From the NCBI GenBank assembly GCA_019054805.1, contig JAHQIY010000015.1, positions 1,186,001-1,250,000 of the forward strand: a stretch of DNA of 64,000 nucleotides, in the 5' to 3' direction. Origin of the DNA: Brachionus manjavacas. Taxonomy: Eukaryota > Rotifera > Eurotatoria > Ploima > Brachionidae. The notes beneath the pieces were generated by a model. The model had not been told where the DNA came from. It saw only the letters and a list, made by a program, of their open reading frames with translations, and searched no databases. Of this stretch, positions 21,331 to 34,106 are shown piece by piece. Positions within the stretch are counted from its first letter, which is position 1. The number at the start of each line of letters is the position of its first letter. The translations under genes were made by a program, and so were the position numbers.

Positions 21331-23162
21331 GTTTATGTGGTAATTATAAAGCGACAAATTCTTTTTCAAAATGTAAAAAAACAGTGTGTGGATATTTTAC
21401 AAAAGTACTATTTAAGAATTTAAAGTATGAATTTTTGGTTTTCACACTTACAAAATAAAAATTTAAAATTTTCTCACGACCCCAAAAATCTCCCCATGCT
21501 AATGATAATTTTATGTTACTTTTATAACATTAATGAATTTTTTTTCATTTATTTTTTAGCTTAATTTAAAAAAATAAATAAATAATGAAAATATTCTATA
21601 ATTTTAAAAATTTTTAAATAGTTTTTTTATTCAAGACAATAAATTCATGAAAAATATTTTTTTCTTCCGACATGTTCGGATAAATAAATGTAAGTTGACT
21701 GTAAAATTACATTAAGTGATGGAATTAATATTTTAAAAAAACTTAGACTTAATACTAATACGAATAATTGTAATCATTGTTATATTTGTCAAATTTAAAT
21801 TTTACTTATTTTTTTACAAAAACGATTTTTCAATTTTTCAATAATTAACAGATAAATAGTTATCTTTCAAATAATTATAAATTTTAAAAACTAAAATTGA
21901 AGAATTATCTAATGATAAAATTACTTTGTTTTTTTTTTTCGTTTTTTCATTAAATGCTTAAATAATCCAAATCAAAAAAATTCTGATAAATAATAAGCTT
22001 AATAAATTCTAAAAATTTAAAAAGATTAATGTCAGAGATTTTAAATTGGGTAATCTGAATTAAAAAAATAAGAGATTTTATTCAATTATCTTTTAGTTCA
22101 AAATGATTTAAAAAATGAATAAGAAAACCATAAAAACTAAAAACCTAATGAGTTCTTTATAAAGAAAAAAACAAATTGAAATTTTGAGAGTTTAAGTGTA
22201 ATAATTAAATGATGAATTCAAATGTCGTATTTGTTAAAAAAAATTCTTTTGAACAGAGAAACATTTAGAGGTTCGAACTTTTATTTAGAAAAATAGTTTT
22301 CATCTAAAAACTAAATATTTTTTTGTTTAAAATTTTTCAATTTTTAACTTTTTAAAGTGAAGTTAGTTTATTTAATCTTATTTATTATTAGATTATGAGC
22401 AAAAAAGTATTTATCTAGATTTGCTGAGATAGATTAAGAAATAGTCTTTATTGACGAATGTTTTAAAAATTATCTTCTCTTTATCTAAATTACAATGATA
22501 CGATAAGTTTAAATTGTAGCATGAGAATAGAATTTATTTGAAAAATAAACAATTTGACTAGTATGGAATAAAATCAAATTTATGGTTTCATTTTTTGCTC
22601 CAAATAATAAAATTCAAATATAAACAATTCGAATCATCTTAGAGACGACACCTCTATGGACTGATAAGATAAATAAAAGATAAATATGATTTATTCAAAT
22701 GAAAGAAGCGCAAATCTGTCTTTTTTATACATAAATGTGCCATCATTCATCTAAACTATCTGCTGCACTTAATAGACCGATTTAAATATTCGGTTTTTAT
22801 TTTTGTTTTAAAAGGAAAAAAAAATTTAATATATTCAATAAAAATTTAAATTACTTATTCAAATACTAAAAAATATTAAGCTCCTATAGCAAAGGTTAAT
22901 ATCTTATTTAGTCTTAGATGACATAAATTTAGAGTAAAATTTAAAATTATCATGATTGGGTAATTTACGCAAAATTTTTTGTTAGATTTTTTACCTGACC
23001 AATTTTATCCTAGGTCATTTAAATAGCAAAATTTGTTTTGAGAACATGTCTGAATCAATCTAGCCACTTTTTCTTTGGTTAATTCAATAAATATTTGAGT
23101 TTTTTATTTTTAGATCAAACAGTTGATATTTTGAAAGTACTTTCATTTTTCAAATTTAATAA
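21331..23162. other. AT-rich spacer upstream of laminin beta, nothing recognised
   Basis: No ORF, repeat or RNA gene recognised. The 3' end should hold the laminin promoter. Confidence 0.5.
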
Positions 23163-26100
23163 ATGATACTGGACCGGTTCATAGTCGCAATTTTCAGCCT
23201 AGGTACTTCAAACTCTGCAAACTCTTGCCTTTTTTACTTTAAAATTTAAGCTCTAGTTCCATCGACTCTATCATGGGATGTGATCGAAAGTGGCTTAATG
23301 GATAGCAGGCATTTGAGGCACGCGGACAACTTTATTGAGAGAAAGATGCGCGAAAAAAACCAAACATTCAATGGCAGATATTTAATCAAAAATTCTGAGC
23401 CAGACCGAGCAAAATCGGTCAGAAAAACCCTCAACTTCCTTAAAGCATTTAATTGCAGAGGAAAATCCTGTTTTCGAATAGGAAATGTTCTACTAGGAAG
23501 ATCGAATTTTATTTACGCCAACTCAACCTGTGGTCTGCAGAAGACAGAGCGCTTTTGTATTCTTGATCAAAATATGACCGGGTTCGATGTGCCGGACAGG
23601 ACATTTTTTTTCTCAGAAAACAACCACATTAAAGGATTTAAATGCATGATTTGTAATTCTGTGGAAAAATTCAATCACATTTTTAACCAGAATAGCCACC
23701 GCATTGAAAATGTCATATTTCTAAATAGACCGAACAAACACGAGCTGGCATTAAAATGGTGGCAGGCCGAAAATGGACAACAAAATGTCTACATACAGTT
23801 TGATCTAGAGTCACAGTTTCTTCTTTCTAACATCTACATTCATTTTAAATCCTATCCACCAGGAGCTTTGGTGATTGAGAAGTCCTCTGATTATGGTGTT
23901 AACTGGCAGCCAATTGCCTATTACTCTAGCAACTGTAAGCAGCATTTTGCCCATATACCCACCCAATCTTCTGTTTTTTTTGAGCCTAAATGCACAGACC
24001 GCTATTCCAAATTTGATGTCCGCGAACTCATTTACCGACCATTGTCTGGCTACAAATTCACGGATGACTTAGATGTTTCCACACACTTAAAAATGACCAA
24101 TTTGAGGCTTAACTTTTCCGAGCTGTTAATGTTCGGTGACCAACACATGTCCAAAAATAAGAATGTGATGATGAAATATTTTTACGCAATAAATGAGATT
24201 AGAATCATGGGTTCGTGTTTTTGTAATGGACACGCTAGTTTGTGCACCCAAATGGAAGACGTGGGCTATGACCAAAATGCGCTAGACAGAATGGTGCATT
24301 CAAAATGTTTGTGTGAGCATGATACAGAAGGAAATAATTGCGAGAGGTGTTTACCCATGTTCAATGACCGACCATGGATGCCAGCCACTGATAATCAAAT
24401 TAATGAATGCAAAAAATGTGAGTGCAATGGTCACGCTTTTAGTTGTCACTTCAGTTTGGAAAAATTTACTCTGACTAATCGAACTTCTGGAGGTGTTTGC
24501 AATAATTGTGAGCACAATACTGAAGGTTTCAATTGTGAAAAATGCAAAAATGGCTTTTACCACGACAATTCACTTCCGTTCTCCCATCCTTTGTCTTGCA
24601 AGCGTACAAGCTTTCTCCTTCATCAAATTAAATTAATAAATTTGATTTTTTTTAAGCATGCAATTGTAATGTAAATGGATCAAAGAATTTTCAATGTAAT
24701 TCGAATCAATGTCAATGCAAAGTCAATGTTGTTGGAGATAAATGCGACAAATGTAAGCCAGGATACTGGAATTTAGAAGGCTCTAACCCAGATGGATGCA
24801 CAAGTACAATTTTTTTGTCTAAGCTTGGAAGTTTTCAAAAAATCTAAAAATTTTGCCTTAATTTTAAATTTCCAAAAAAAAAATTCATTTTAACAGCTAG
24901 TCTAGGCTAGATTCATCAAATTTGGTCCTGCTTTTAAAAGATATGGGACAATTTGTCTTGAGAGATAAAATATCGAAAAGAAATGTGTAAATTAAATTTT
25001 TAAATATTAATTTTAATGATTAATATTAATTAATTTTAATTAAATTTTAAAATAATTCCATTTTAATTTTTTAAATCATTCATAGTAACTTTACCATTAT
25101 AATTAACCATTTCATCCTTAAATAGATTCAAATTTTGACTAGTCGTAAACGTAAGACAGATAGAAAAAATTCACACAAATTCATTTTAAGTACATTAAAA
25201 TCTATAACGATTTACAAAAAAATCTCTAAAGGTTATCATTTGAATTGATTTCAAAACAAGTTTTCCCATATCTTTTAAATTACCAATTTATTTTTTGGCA
25301 TTTGAGCTGATTTAAAAACTACTTACCGAGAAACTTCTAAATAAAACTTAAAAAATCATCAACAATAATTATAGTAAATAGAAAGTAAAAAATTAAGCTA
25401 AGAAAATAGTATTTGAAAATAATAATACTTTTTTTTGAATAGAAAATTTTTTTCAATTTTTTATTTGTCAACGAAGCTCAAATAAATTCATCTACAATAA
25501 AATCAATAATAAAATAAAGCAGTATGGATTTATAATTATTAAATATCATCAGAGTTTAAAACAAATAAAATAAAAATTTTGGAGCTTTTCACTCACAGTC
25601 AAAAATAAATGAGTTAAATTAATTAAATTTCAAAATTTTCAATCTTAACTTTTTGTACCATAATGAAACAAAAATTTGAATAATTAGATTGTATAATTAT
25701 TTAAGTCTTGGATTAAAATTCAAAATTTCCAAATTAATTTAAACCTTTTAATATATTTTATAAAATTAGAACAAAGATTTAAAAAATTTTAGTATCTAAA
25801 TATTAAAAATTTTAATCTCATTTTTTTATAAAATGACTTTAAATAAGTGTAAGTATGAGAGATTGACTCAAAAGTTTTAGTGAATTATCCAACCTTACAC
25901 TTACATTAAAGAAAAATACGTGAATAAGTGATAGAGTGTAAATCTTAATTTAAAAAAAAATTAGAAATATTAGTTAAAATTGAAACGATGATAAATGAAT
26001 CTTAAGGAGCTTTAGCTCGACACAGAAAAAGATGTTTCCTTTTAGAAAGAGATTTACATTCTTTTTGTGTCCATGGATTCAATTTTATTGAATTGAAACG

Positions 26101-29100
26101 AATTTCATTTAATGTTTTGTTGAGCTCCTTTTTGTTTTAAGTTTTAAAATTAAAAAATGTTATTATTTTTAATTTATTATTAAAATTGAGAAAAAAAATT
26201 AGATGAATCCAACTAAATTCGATATAATTTTAAAAATATAAGCTGCGAAATTTTTTAATTTAAACTTTTAACATTCTCTAGATTTTACAAAAAATATATT
26301 TATTTCTTAAACTAAATTTGTATTTGGAGGAAATTTCAAAAAAAATATTTTTTTAACAGAATGTAATGTTGAGGTCAATGGAACAATTGGCAACAAAGGT
26401 TGTGATCAAAAGTCTGGTAAATCATTCCCATGTAAAAAAAATGTCGAAGGCGAACGATGTGATAAATGCAAACCAGGTTTTTATGGCTTTTCAGACTCCA
26501 AAGACGGATGCTCACCATGCAATTGTTCAATTGGGTTCTCATATTTTGATCCGTGTGATCCAGTCACTGGTCAATGTAAATGCAAGCCAAATTTCAAAGG
26601 ACAAAGTTGCCATCAAATAGAAGATGGATTTTTTTGTCCAAGCATTGATTATCTCATTTACGAAGCCGAAGAGTCAATTTTTGTAAATAACTTGACAAAT
26701 GTTAACAGAAAGCAGAATATTTTGGACAAAAATAATATGATGTGGAGTGGATTAGGGTATTTAAGATGTTTCGAAGGAGCTATTTTCAAATTTAAGCTAG
26801 AGCATAAATATGATACGGCTATTTTTGATATTTATCTAAGATACGCTCTAAAACCTGGTCTTGACCAAGTTCAAATTCGTATCATCGATTTTGGTATCCA
26901 AGAAGAGTATGTCTCAATGAAAAAATGTCCCTTTCAAAGCCAAATTGAACAAAAAATTTCTTACATTAACATTTGTAATCTTTTTTTTTTATTCATTTAA
27001 ATTTTTTTGCTCAATTTAAAATTTAGATAAAACAAATGGACTAATATTCTCAAATTATTGTCTCGAAAAACATCACAAATATGAAATTGAGATAACTGTA
27101 TTTAAGAAATCAAAGCAATTAAGTTACAACTCGGCCATAGAAGCTTTATTCATACTAATTGACTCAGTATAGGAATTAAAAAATTTTTTTTTTTTTTTTT
27201 TAATTTCATTTAAGATTATTTTTGTTCCCAATTTTGATGTGATAAAAAACAAAATTGGTATCAAAAATGACGAGTTTAAATTTGCACTGAATTGTAGAGA
27301 AAAGTATCTAAGTTTGCCCCCGACTAAAAGTGATAGATGTGAAAGAATAATGTGCGCGATGACATCAAGTGTATTCAGTCTTTTACCTTGTGAATGTAAA
27401 TTTCAAAATTCATCAAATCAAAACGAGAAAAAAAATGATTTTTTTAGGTAATGTATCTGGATCAGATGATGGTAAATGTGATTATTTTGGAGGACAGTGC
27501 AGCTGTAAACCGAATGTTATCGGTCGTCAATGTAACAAATGTGATCCATTTTCTTGGGGCTTTTCAAACCGCGGATGTCAAGGTAAATTTTAGAATTTTT
27601 TAGTGATTTATCTGATATTTAAAAAAAATAGCCTGTAATTGTGATCCATCTGGTTCAATAAACAATTATTGTGATTTGACTACGGGTCAGTGTGAGTGTG
27701 GAGAAAATAACCAGGGCAGAACTTGTAAAGAATGCCGATTGGGATATTATGACCCGCCAAAATGCCGCGAATGCGAATGCAATGGATTTAGCGGTCAATG
27801 CCAATCTGATGGTCAGTGTCTAAATTGTATGCAAAATACAGAAGGATGGAACTGTGAGCAATGCAAACCAGGATTCTACGGGTCACCAAGAAATGGAATA
27901 GGCTGCAAACCATGCAATTGCCCTGGAATAAATGGAAACAACTTTGCTAATTCATGTAGCTATGATTTATATAGCCAAACTTTCAGCTGTGATTGTCTAG
28001 AAGGATATTCAGGTCATAGATGTGATCAATGTAGTAATTTTTATTTCGGAAACCCTTTAGAAATAGGCGGAAAATGCGAGAAATGTAGTTGTAATGGAAA
28101 TGTTGATGAAAAAAATCCCCATACTTGTGACAAAAGAACAGGAAAATGTCAAAATTGTTTGTACAACACAGATGGATTTAACTGTGAAAAATGCCAGAAT
28201 GGCTATTACGGAAATGCTTTGAACCACGACTGTAAACCATGCCAATGTAATCAACTAGGCACAGTTGGAAATTCCAGCTGCAATTCAGAACTTGGCTTTT
28301 GCGAATGCTTACCAAAAGTAATCGGAATAAAGTGCGATGAGTGTGCTCAAAACTATTGGAATTTAGAGAGCGGAAATGGATGCATTGAGTGTGACTGTGA
28401 CACTAGTGGAACTATTTTTAATTCAACTCAATGTGATCAAAAAACTGGCCAATGTCCATGTGCATCGGAACGATCTGGCAGGCAGTGTGACGAATGTCCT
28501 TTTGGTCAATGGGGAAACCCACTCACTGGGTGCAACAGTATAAATTTAAATTTAAAAAAACTTGTTCTTTTATTTTTTTAATAGAATGCAAATGTTCACC
28601 TGATGGAAGTGCCAGTCAGCAATGTGATAAAGTTACAGGTCAATGTAGATGCATAACTGGAGTTGTTGGCTATCATTGTGACCAGTGTGATCGCGGAACG
28701 ACTGGAAATGCGCCTTTTTGTAAAAAATGTGGTGAATGCTTTGACAGTTGGGACAAAACAATATTCAGCTTTAATGAATATTTAAAAAATTTGGAAAAAA
28801 AATCCCTGGATTTTTACACGCTCAACCGAAATAAAACCAATTTTACCAGTTTTCAAGCTGAATATGATAAGATGACAGAAAAATTGAATGATTTAAAAAA
28901 CGCAATTAAATTCAATATGTCGGATACAAAAATTAAAAAGATAGATTTTGACCTTGATAAATTGAAGTAAGCTAATTTTTAGAAAAATTTATTAATTTTA
29001 ATTTTTCTTCAAGATTGCGGTTAGAAAATTTCAAAATTTTTGCTAAAGACAAGTCAGACGTTTTTGCCTTGAATTCAAGCTACATTTTTCTGTACCATAA

Positions 29101-30690
29101 TTATCAATCGAATCGAACTCAAGTCGATTCCTATTTAAGACAAGCTTTGGACTTTCGAGAATCTTTTTATAAAGGTAATCATTAAAATTTTCAATTTTTT
29201 TTTTTTGAAAATTTTTAAAATTTTTTTATAAATTACTGTTTGAAATAACTTTTGAAGTTAAGAAATAAAATTGAATAAAAAAATTTAAGGTGCGATGGAC
29301 TCTATTCAAATATCAGCATTTTTGTCTGAAAAATCTTTCAATGAAACTACACAAATTGCCTCCCAATTTGAATCAATAATGACTCAAAATTTACATTCAA
29401 TTAATGGTGATCTGATTAAAAATGCGGAAAAATATTATAACTTTACCAAAAATAGTAAAAATATACAGAATAAATATGAATCAATGCTAATTCAGCTTCA
29501 AACCAACATCTCAAGTCTGAACCAACTGGTAAAGACTCTTCTACCAACTATTTAATTACTTCTAATAATTAGTTAATTTTTTCAAGATATGCGGCTCCGA
29601 TTCAAAAAATTGCTCGGATAGATGTGGGGGCATTGGTTGCAACACTTGCGGAAATGGATGTGATAGCTTTGTCAATTCTTATTCAGAATACCAAAATTTG
29701 GAAAAAAAAGTCAATCAAACCTATGATAAAAAAGGCTCCGAAATAAAAAAAATATTAACCAAACTCAACTCGGACCGACTTGGCTACAAAAATTTCAATG
29801 AAAATTTGGAATTTTTAAAAATGAGTCTAAAAAATGATCTAAATCAATATGAGGATAAGAATATGTTTGTAAAAAATTTGATAAATGAGATGTTTAATTT
29901 AAGCGATAGATATCAATCGAATATAGAAAAAATTGATGATATAACCAAACATGTGAAACAATTTGGAGAGTTTAAATCAGAGAAAAAGTTTAATTTGATG
30001 CTGGAATCAATAGTTGAGAAAGAATTGACTCTAAAAAATCATTATAAATTAGACGAAATTCGCCAAGATTTAAATAGACATAAAAAATTTAGTTTTATAA
30101 AATTAAATAATACTGAAAAAATAACTAAATTAATGAAGAATTTGAACAATCAGCTCAATGAAACAGAATTAAGCATTAACGAAACTGAGCCCAGATTAAA
30201 CATAATAAAAAATTCATTTAATTTTATTGAAAGAATGCAGTCTCAAGTTAATAAAACATTGGAATCTTTAAGATTCAAATTTAGTTCGATTCGAATTGAT
30301 GGTCTTAGGGGACAAAAAGGATTATTTCTCAAAAATATTACTGTCACTGGTGTCCAAAGCAATGTGGATATGGGCAAAGAAAATCTGGTTTTAGTTAGAA
30401 AAAAAATTGAGTTCATTGAAAAAAGTTTTAAAAATTTAACTGAACAATTGAAATTATCGACTAGTGACGAAATAATTTTGCATTTGATTAAATTAATGGA
30501 TGGAATAATGCGAAAAAATGGAGAAATTGATCTAAAATTTGAAAAAATACAAAAATTAAAAATTATAAATATGGAACTAGAGGCTAAAATTAGTCGTGAT
30601 AAATCAAATATTAGCCTGCTAAAAGAAAATATAAAAAGTATAAGAAATAGATTTGCAGTGGACAAATTTGGTAAAATTGTGTGTCAATAA
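23163..30690 (+). CDS. LAMB1: Laminin subunit beta (beta-1 type), complete
   Basis: Basement-membrane chain that trimerises with alpha and gamma laminins. Twelve exons: 23163..23202, 23251..24603, 24657..24803, 26360..26974, 27027..27166, 27215..27395, 27448..27582, 27632..28537, 28585..28966, 29014..29174, 29290..29528, 29587..30690; 5403 nt, 1800 aa (human LAMB1 1786). Order: signal peptide (FIVAIFSLALV), LamNT domain, five EGF-like LE modules, the beta-specific LF domain (about residues 590-850), eight more LE modules, then coiled coil. This 5+8 LE count matches LAMB1. Exon 12 opens with the beta-chain Cys knob (CGGIGCNTCGNGC). The protein ends KIVCQ, with the cysteine that links to gamma. 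Gamma is excluded by the LF domain. Eleven introns; ten are 48-115 nt and the third is 1556 nt. Confidence 0.95.
24804..26359 (+). other. Expanded third intron of laminin beta
   Basis: Thirty times the usual intron length here. It contains a LINE 3'-tail-like motif at about 25993-26035 (AAGGAGCTTTAGCTCGACAC then AGAAAAAG), so growth by retroelement insertion is likely. No internal gene recognised. Confidence 0.6.
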
Positions 30691-30949
30691 TTTAAACAGT
30701 CATTTTTTAATATTCTTTAATTTTTTTTTTCAATAAATTAATAAATTAACAAATGTTTTTTTTAATTTTTCGACTTAAAAAAATCCATTTATTAATTTTT
30801 TTGGCATTTATTGAGAAAGCTTATTCGGAAATTTTTTTTTAAATTTACCAGGAATATTTGAGAACATGCTTTTAAAAACTTAAAAACAAAACAAAACTTT
30901 AAATTTTTCTTATAGAATAGAATAAAAATTTATTAAATTTTATAATGAG
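30691..30949. other. 3' flank of laminin beta
   Basis: AATAAATTAATAAA near 30733 is a candidate poly(A) signal. Nothing else seen. Confidence 0.4.
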
Positions 30950-31560
30950 AATATTTGTTCGATCAAAGTCAACAGGAAACTATTTTCTATCAAAAGAATT
31001 TTCTATTTTGCAACCTCTGTAAAAGTCCAATTTTACAAAACCTTTATTCTCCCTTATTTTGATTATTGCTTTTCTCTTTGATGCTACTTATTAGCTAAGA
31101 GTTGTTATTTATCTGTCACAAAACTCTTAAATTTAAAATTTGAATCAAATAACTGTAATGAAATAAAAATTTTTTTAAAAAAATATGATCTTTTATTCTT
31201 CTAGCATAGAATATTTGAAAGGGTGATAACTTTTTCTTCTAAATATCTTTTTATAATAACTCACCATCTAATTAAAACGAAAAACTAAAGAAAAATGACT
31301 CAAGAAATTTGAAATTTTATTTAAAGAACAGCAACAGCTTGATTGAACCGATGGCTAAATCGAAAGGTGGAGAAAAAACATTTAAATATTCTTATTCATC
31401 ATTAATGAATCGCTTTGTCCTCAAGAGAACAATGTTAAAATTTTCGACATTTAAACTTTTGATTTTCAATAGCATTAACTTAATTCTTTTAGAGTTTTTT
31501 TCAACATTTGTATCATTTAGCTTGAATAACTTAGCGTTAAATTTTTTCAAATAACTATGT
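30950..31560 (+). mobile_element. Decayed LINE reverse transcriptase C-terminus
   Basis: Broken frames give VQFYKTFILPYFDYCFSL (about 31025-31080), a phrase typical of the LINE RT thumb, then LFERVI and, in 31309-31554, SLIEPMAKSKGGEKTFKYSY with NRF, the usual end of such ORFs. Stops and frameshifts interrupt it. It belongs to a different LINE group from the relics at 6.2-6.8 and 20.9 kb, judged by its sequence. Confidence 0.6.
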
Positions 31561-32145
31561 AATTAAAAAAAAATTAATTTTAAAATTTAAATTTTTTTTT
31601 TATTTAATCATATTTAAAAATGAATTTAAACAAATGAAGTGTTAATCAGTCTTTTTAGACATAAGCACTAGCCTGTTGATTAGCCTTGAAATTATAATAG
31701 AAATACTTTAAAATGTAATAATGAGAAGAATAAATGATGGAAAATTTTAAAATAAAATAATTTGGTTGATCCAATGATTAAAAATTTCACATATTCACAA
31801 ATATATTTAATTTTTTCGCTTTTCCAAAATAAAATATTGTTTAATTAGTTATTTGAAAAAAATAAAAATTAAAAATGAGACTGAATGAAGGCGTGCAAAA
31901 TAATTCAACAATCTTTTTATAACACTGAATCGGAATTGAGTGATTTTCACATTTTTATGTGAACATTTAACTCATTTTCAAGCAGAAAATAATTTTGAAG
32001 CTTTATTCATTTAAATTTATCTGAAAAATTTACATAATGTTTTAATGTAATTTTACTTGTTTTTGAAAAAAGAAGATTTCAAATTTCGAGAATATTTCTA
32101 TTTTTTATTTCAAAAATGAAAAAAAATTTATTTTAGCATTTTCAA
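31561..32145. other. AT-rich spacer
   Basis: No gene recognised. TTTTAG at 32131-32136 lies 9 nt before the next ATG and could be a splice acceptor for a leader or UTR exon. Confidence 0.45.
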
Positions 32146-33296
32146 ATGTCACACAACGAAAAAAGGACCCATTGGGCTAAAGAAGGCGCAATAAGTTTAG
32201 GAACCGGAGTTCTTTATGGCCTTACAAATGTCGTTGTCGGACATGTACCACAAGCTAAATGAATAAAAATAAATTATTTTTAATTTTATTTAAAGCCATT
32301 CGACACAATCAAAACAAAAATGCAGGCTCAAAAAGGATACGAGAACATTTCTATGATTAAAACGTTTTCTAAAGTATTCCGTAAAGAAGGTATCAAAGGC
32401 TTATACAGGTAGTATAATTTGCAAGTCATTGACGCACATGTTGATAACTTAAGTTTAGAGGTTGTGTCCCTCCGTTAATGGGAAGTGGAATTTATAGATC
32501 AATTCAATTTTCAGCTTTTGAAGTCACTTATACTGTCCTTGACAATCCTTTTGGAAAAATGCATGTGCCATTAACTCATGGAATTGAATTTCGAGTTATT
32601 TTAGGAGGACTTATGGCAGGCACTGTTCGCGCTTTGGTCGAAACTCCACTGGAATATGCCAAAATTAAACGACAGACCGAATCCACATGGAAATTAAGAG
32701 ATTCTTTTACAGTATTAAAAGAAAACTTACAGTACTAAAAATTTTTATTTTTATTTAAAAGGGCTTGAGGATTACATGGTTAAGGAGCCAATTTTTACTT
32801 CCATCTTTTTTCATATTTCTTGACTCGTTCAGAAGGCATTTAGACGGAGTTTTTAGGTAAAAACTGATAATCATTTAGCCATGAACTAAATAACGATGCT
32901 TTTAAGATCACCTTTTCTCGGACCATTTATAGGTAATAAATTTTTTGACAATAGAAAATAAATTTTCTCTAACTTAGCTAGTGGTTGTGCCTCGGTTATG
33001 GCATGGTGGATTGTGTGGCCTTTGGAGTATGGTTTAAGAATTAAAAAATAAGAAAGGATAAAATTAATAAATTTTTTAGAATGATCAAGTCTCAGATTCA
33101 GGCCGGTTATCTAGAAGAAAAACATTTGACAGTTTATCAACGAATAAAGTATATAGTTAAGGAAAGAGGAGGTTTTTTGTCCCTTTACCGTGGCTTAGCG
33201 CCTGGTACTGCCCGAAGTTTTATAGCTAATGGATCGGCTATGGTCGTGATGCAGTATGCTCAACGAAAAGTAACTCAATGGGGTTTAAGAGACTGA
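32146..33296 (+). CDS. Mitochondrial carrier family (SLC25) protein
   Basis: Inner-membrane solute carrier. Exons 32146..32244, 32296..32408, 32459..32711, 32762..32856, 32907..32932, 32978..33026 and 33080..33296; 283 aa, normal for the family. All three signature PxD/E-x-x-K/R motifs are present, one per repeat: HPFDTIKTKMQ, TPLEYAKIKRQ and WPLEMIKSQIQ. Each repeat also has a second-helix motif such as EGIKGLYRG or GGFLSLYRGLAPG. Exon 5 is only 26 nt. The exon 3 donor at 32712 was chosen because the alternative at 32732 runs into a stop. I cannot name the substrate; the second-repeat contact region is atypical. Confidence 0.9.
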
Positions 33297-33609
33297 TTAT
33301 TTTAAATAAAATATTTTGAGAAATTTTTTAATTTATTCCTACATTATAAAATTAATTTAGACCCTATAATTTCAATCAAGTTGTCACGCAATTAATAAGG
33401 TCTTAAGTGATAAAACAAGTAAGCCATAAATCTCAAGCAAATGGTTCTAATGCAGTAAATAAATTATTTTTGTATTTTTGAAATTATTTTTAAGACATTT
33501 CTAAAAGAGATTTGTTTCATTTTTATCGTGAAAAGTTATTTTAAGTTAAAGGTAGAATTTAAAAAAATTCATTATTTTTGTAGATTTTAATTTTATAAAG
33601 AGAAAAATT
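33297..33609. other. Short AT-rich spacer
   Basis: AATAAA near 33305 ends the carrier gene. Nothing else seen. Confidence 0.4.
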
Positions 33610-33862
33610 ATGAATAGCATTTATGATGATCTTTCGATTAACAAACAAAATGATGGCTGGTCTAAATTGAAAAATTGCTGTAATCCATTTACTTGTTGCT
33701 TTCTATCAATGTAATGTCTCCAAAATTTAATTACAAAGTTTTTTAATTTTAATTTTTCTAAGAATTAATTTTATTAGAAGACGAAGAAATAGACAAAGCT
33801 TTAGTGAATATGAAACATATTTTGATGTCAATTCTACTGTTGAGCTGATAGAAGAGATCTAA
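33610..33862 (+). CDS. Small uncharacterised protein, 61 aa, with Cys-rich centre
   Basis: Exons 33610..33710 and 33778..33862 with a 67-nt GT-AG intron (TTTATTAG acceptor); together 62 codons including the stop. Protein begins MNSIYDDLSINKQNDGW, has a central NCCNPFTCCFLSIRRRN and ends in an acidic ELIEEI. The Cys cluster next to basic residues looks like a palmitoylation or membrane-contact patch; that is an inference. An AATAAA follows at 33890. No family recognised. Both the exon join and the composition suggest a real gene, but it is short. Confidence 0.5.
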
Positions 33863-34106
33863 AAATTGGCCCCATTTAATATGTAATTTAATAAACAAAT
33901 TGTAAAAATTTTTCATTTATTATGTCAATAAATAATTGAATTATTTTTTCATTTAATTAAAAAATCAATCTCGGAATTTTAAAAAATTAATTAAATTGTC
34001 AAGATAGTTTGGCAAATTGAAAAAAAAATTATGAATTAGAGAAATAAGATATTCGAAAAATTTTATATTAAACGATGATAAAAATACTTTTAAATTATTC
34101 GACATA

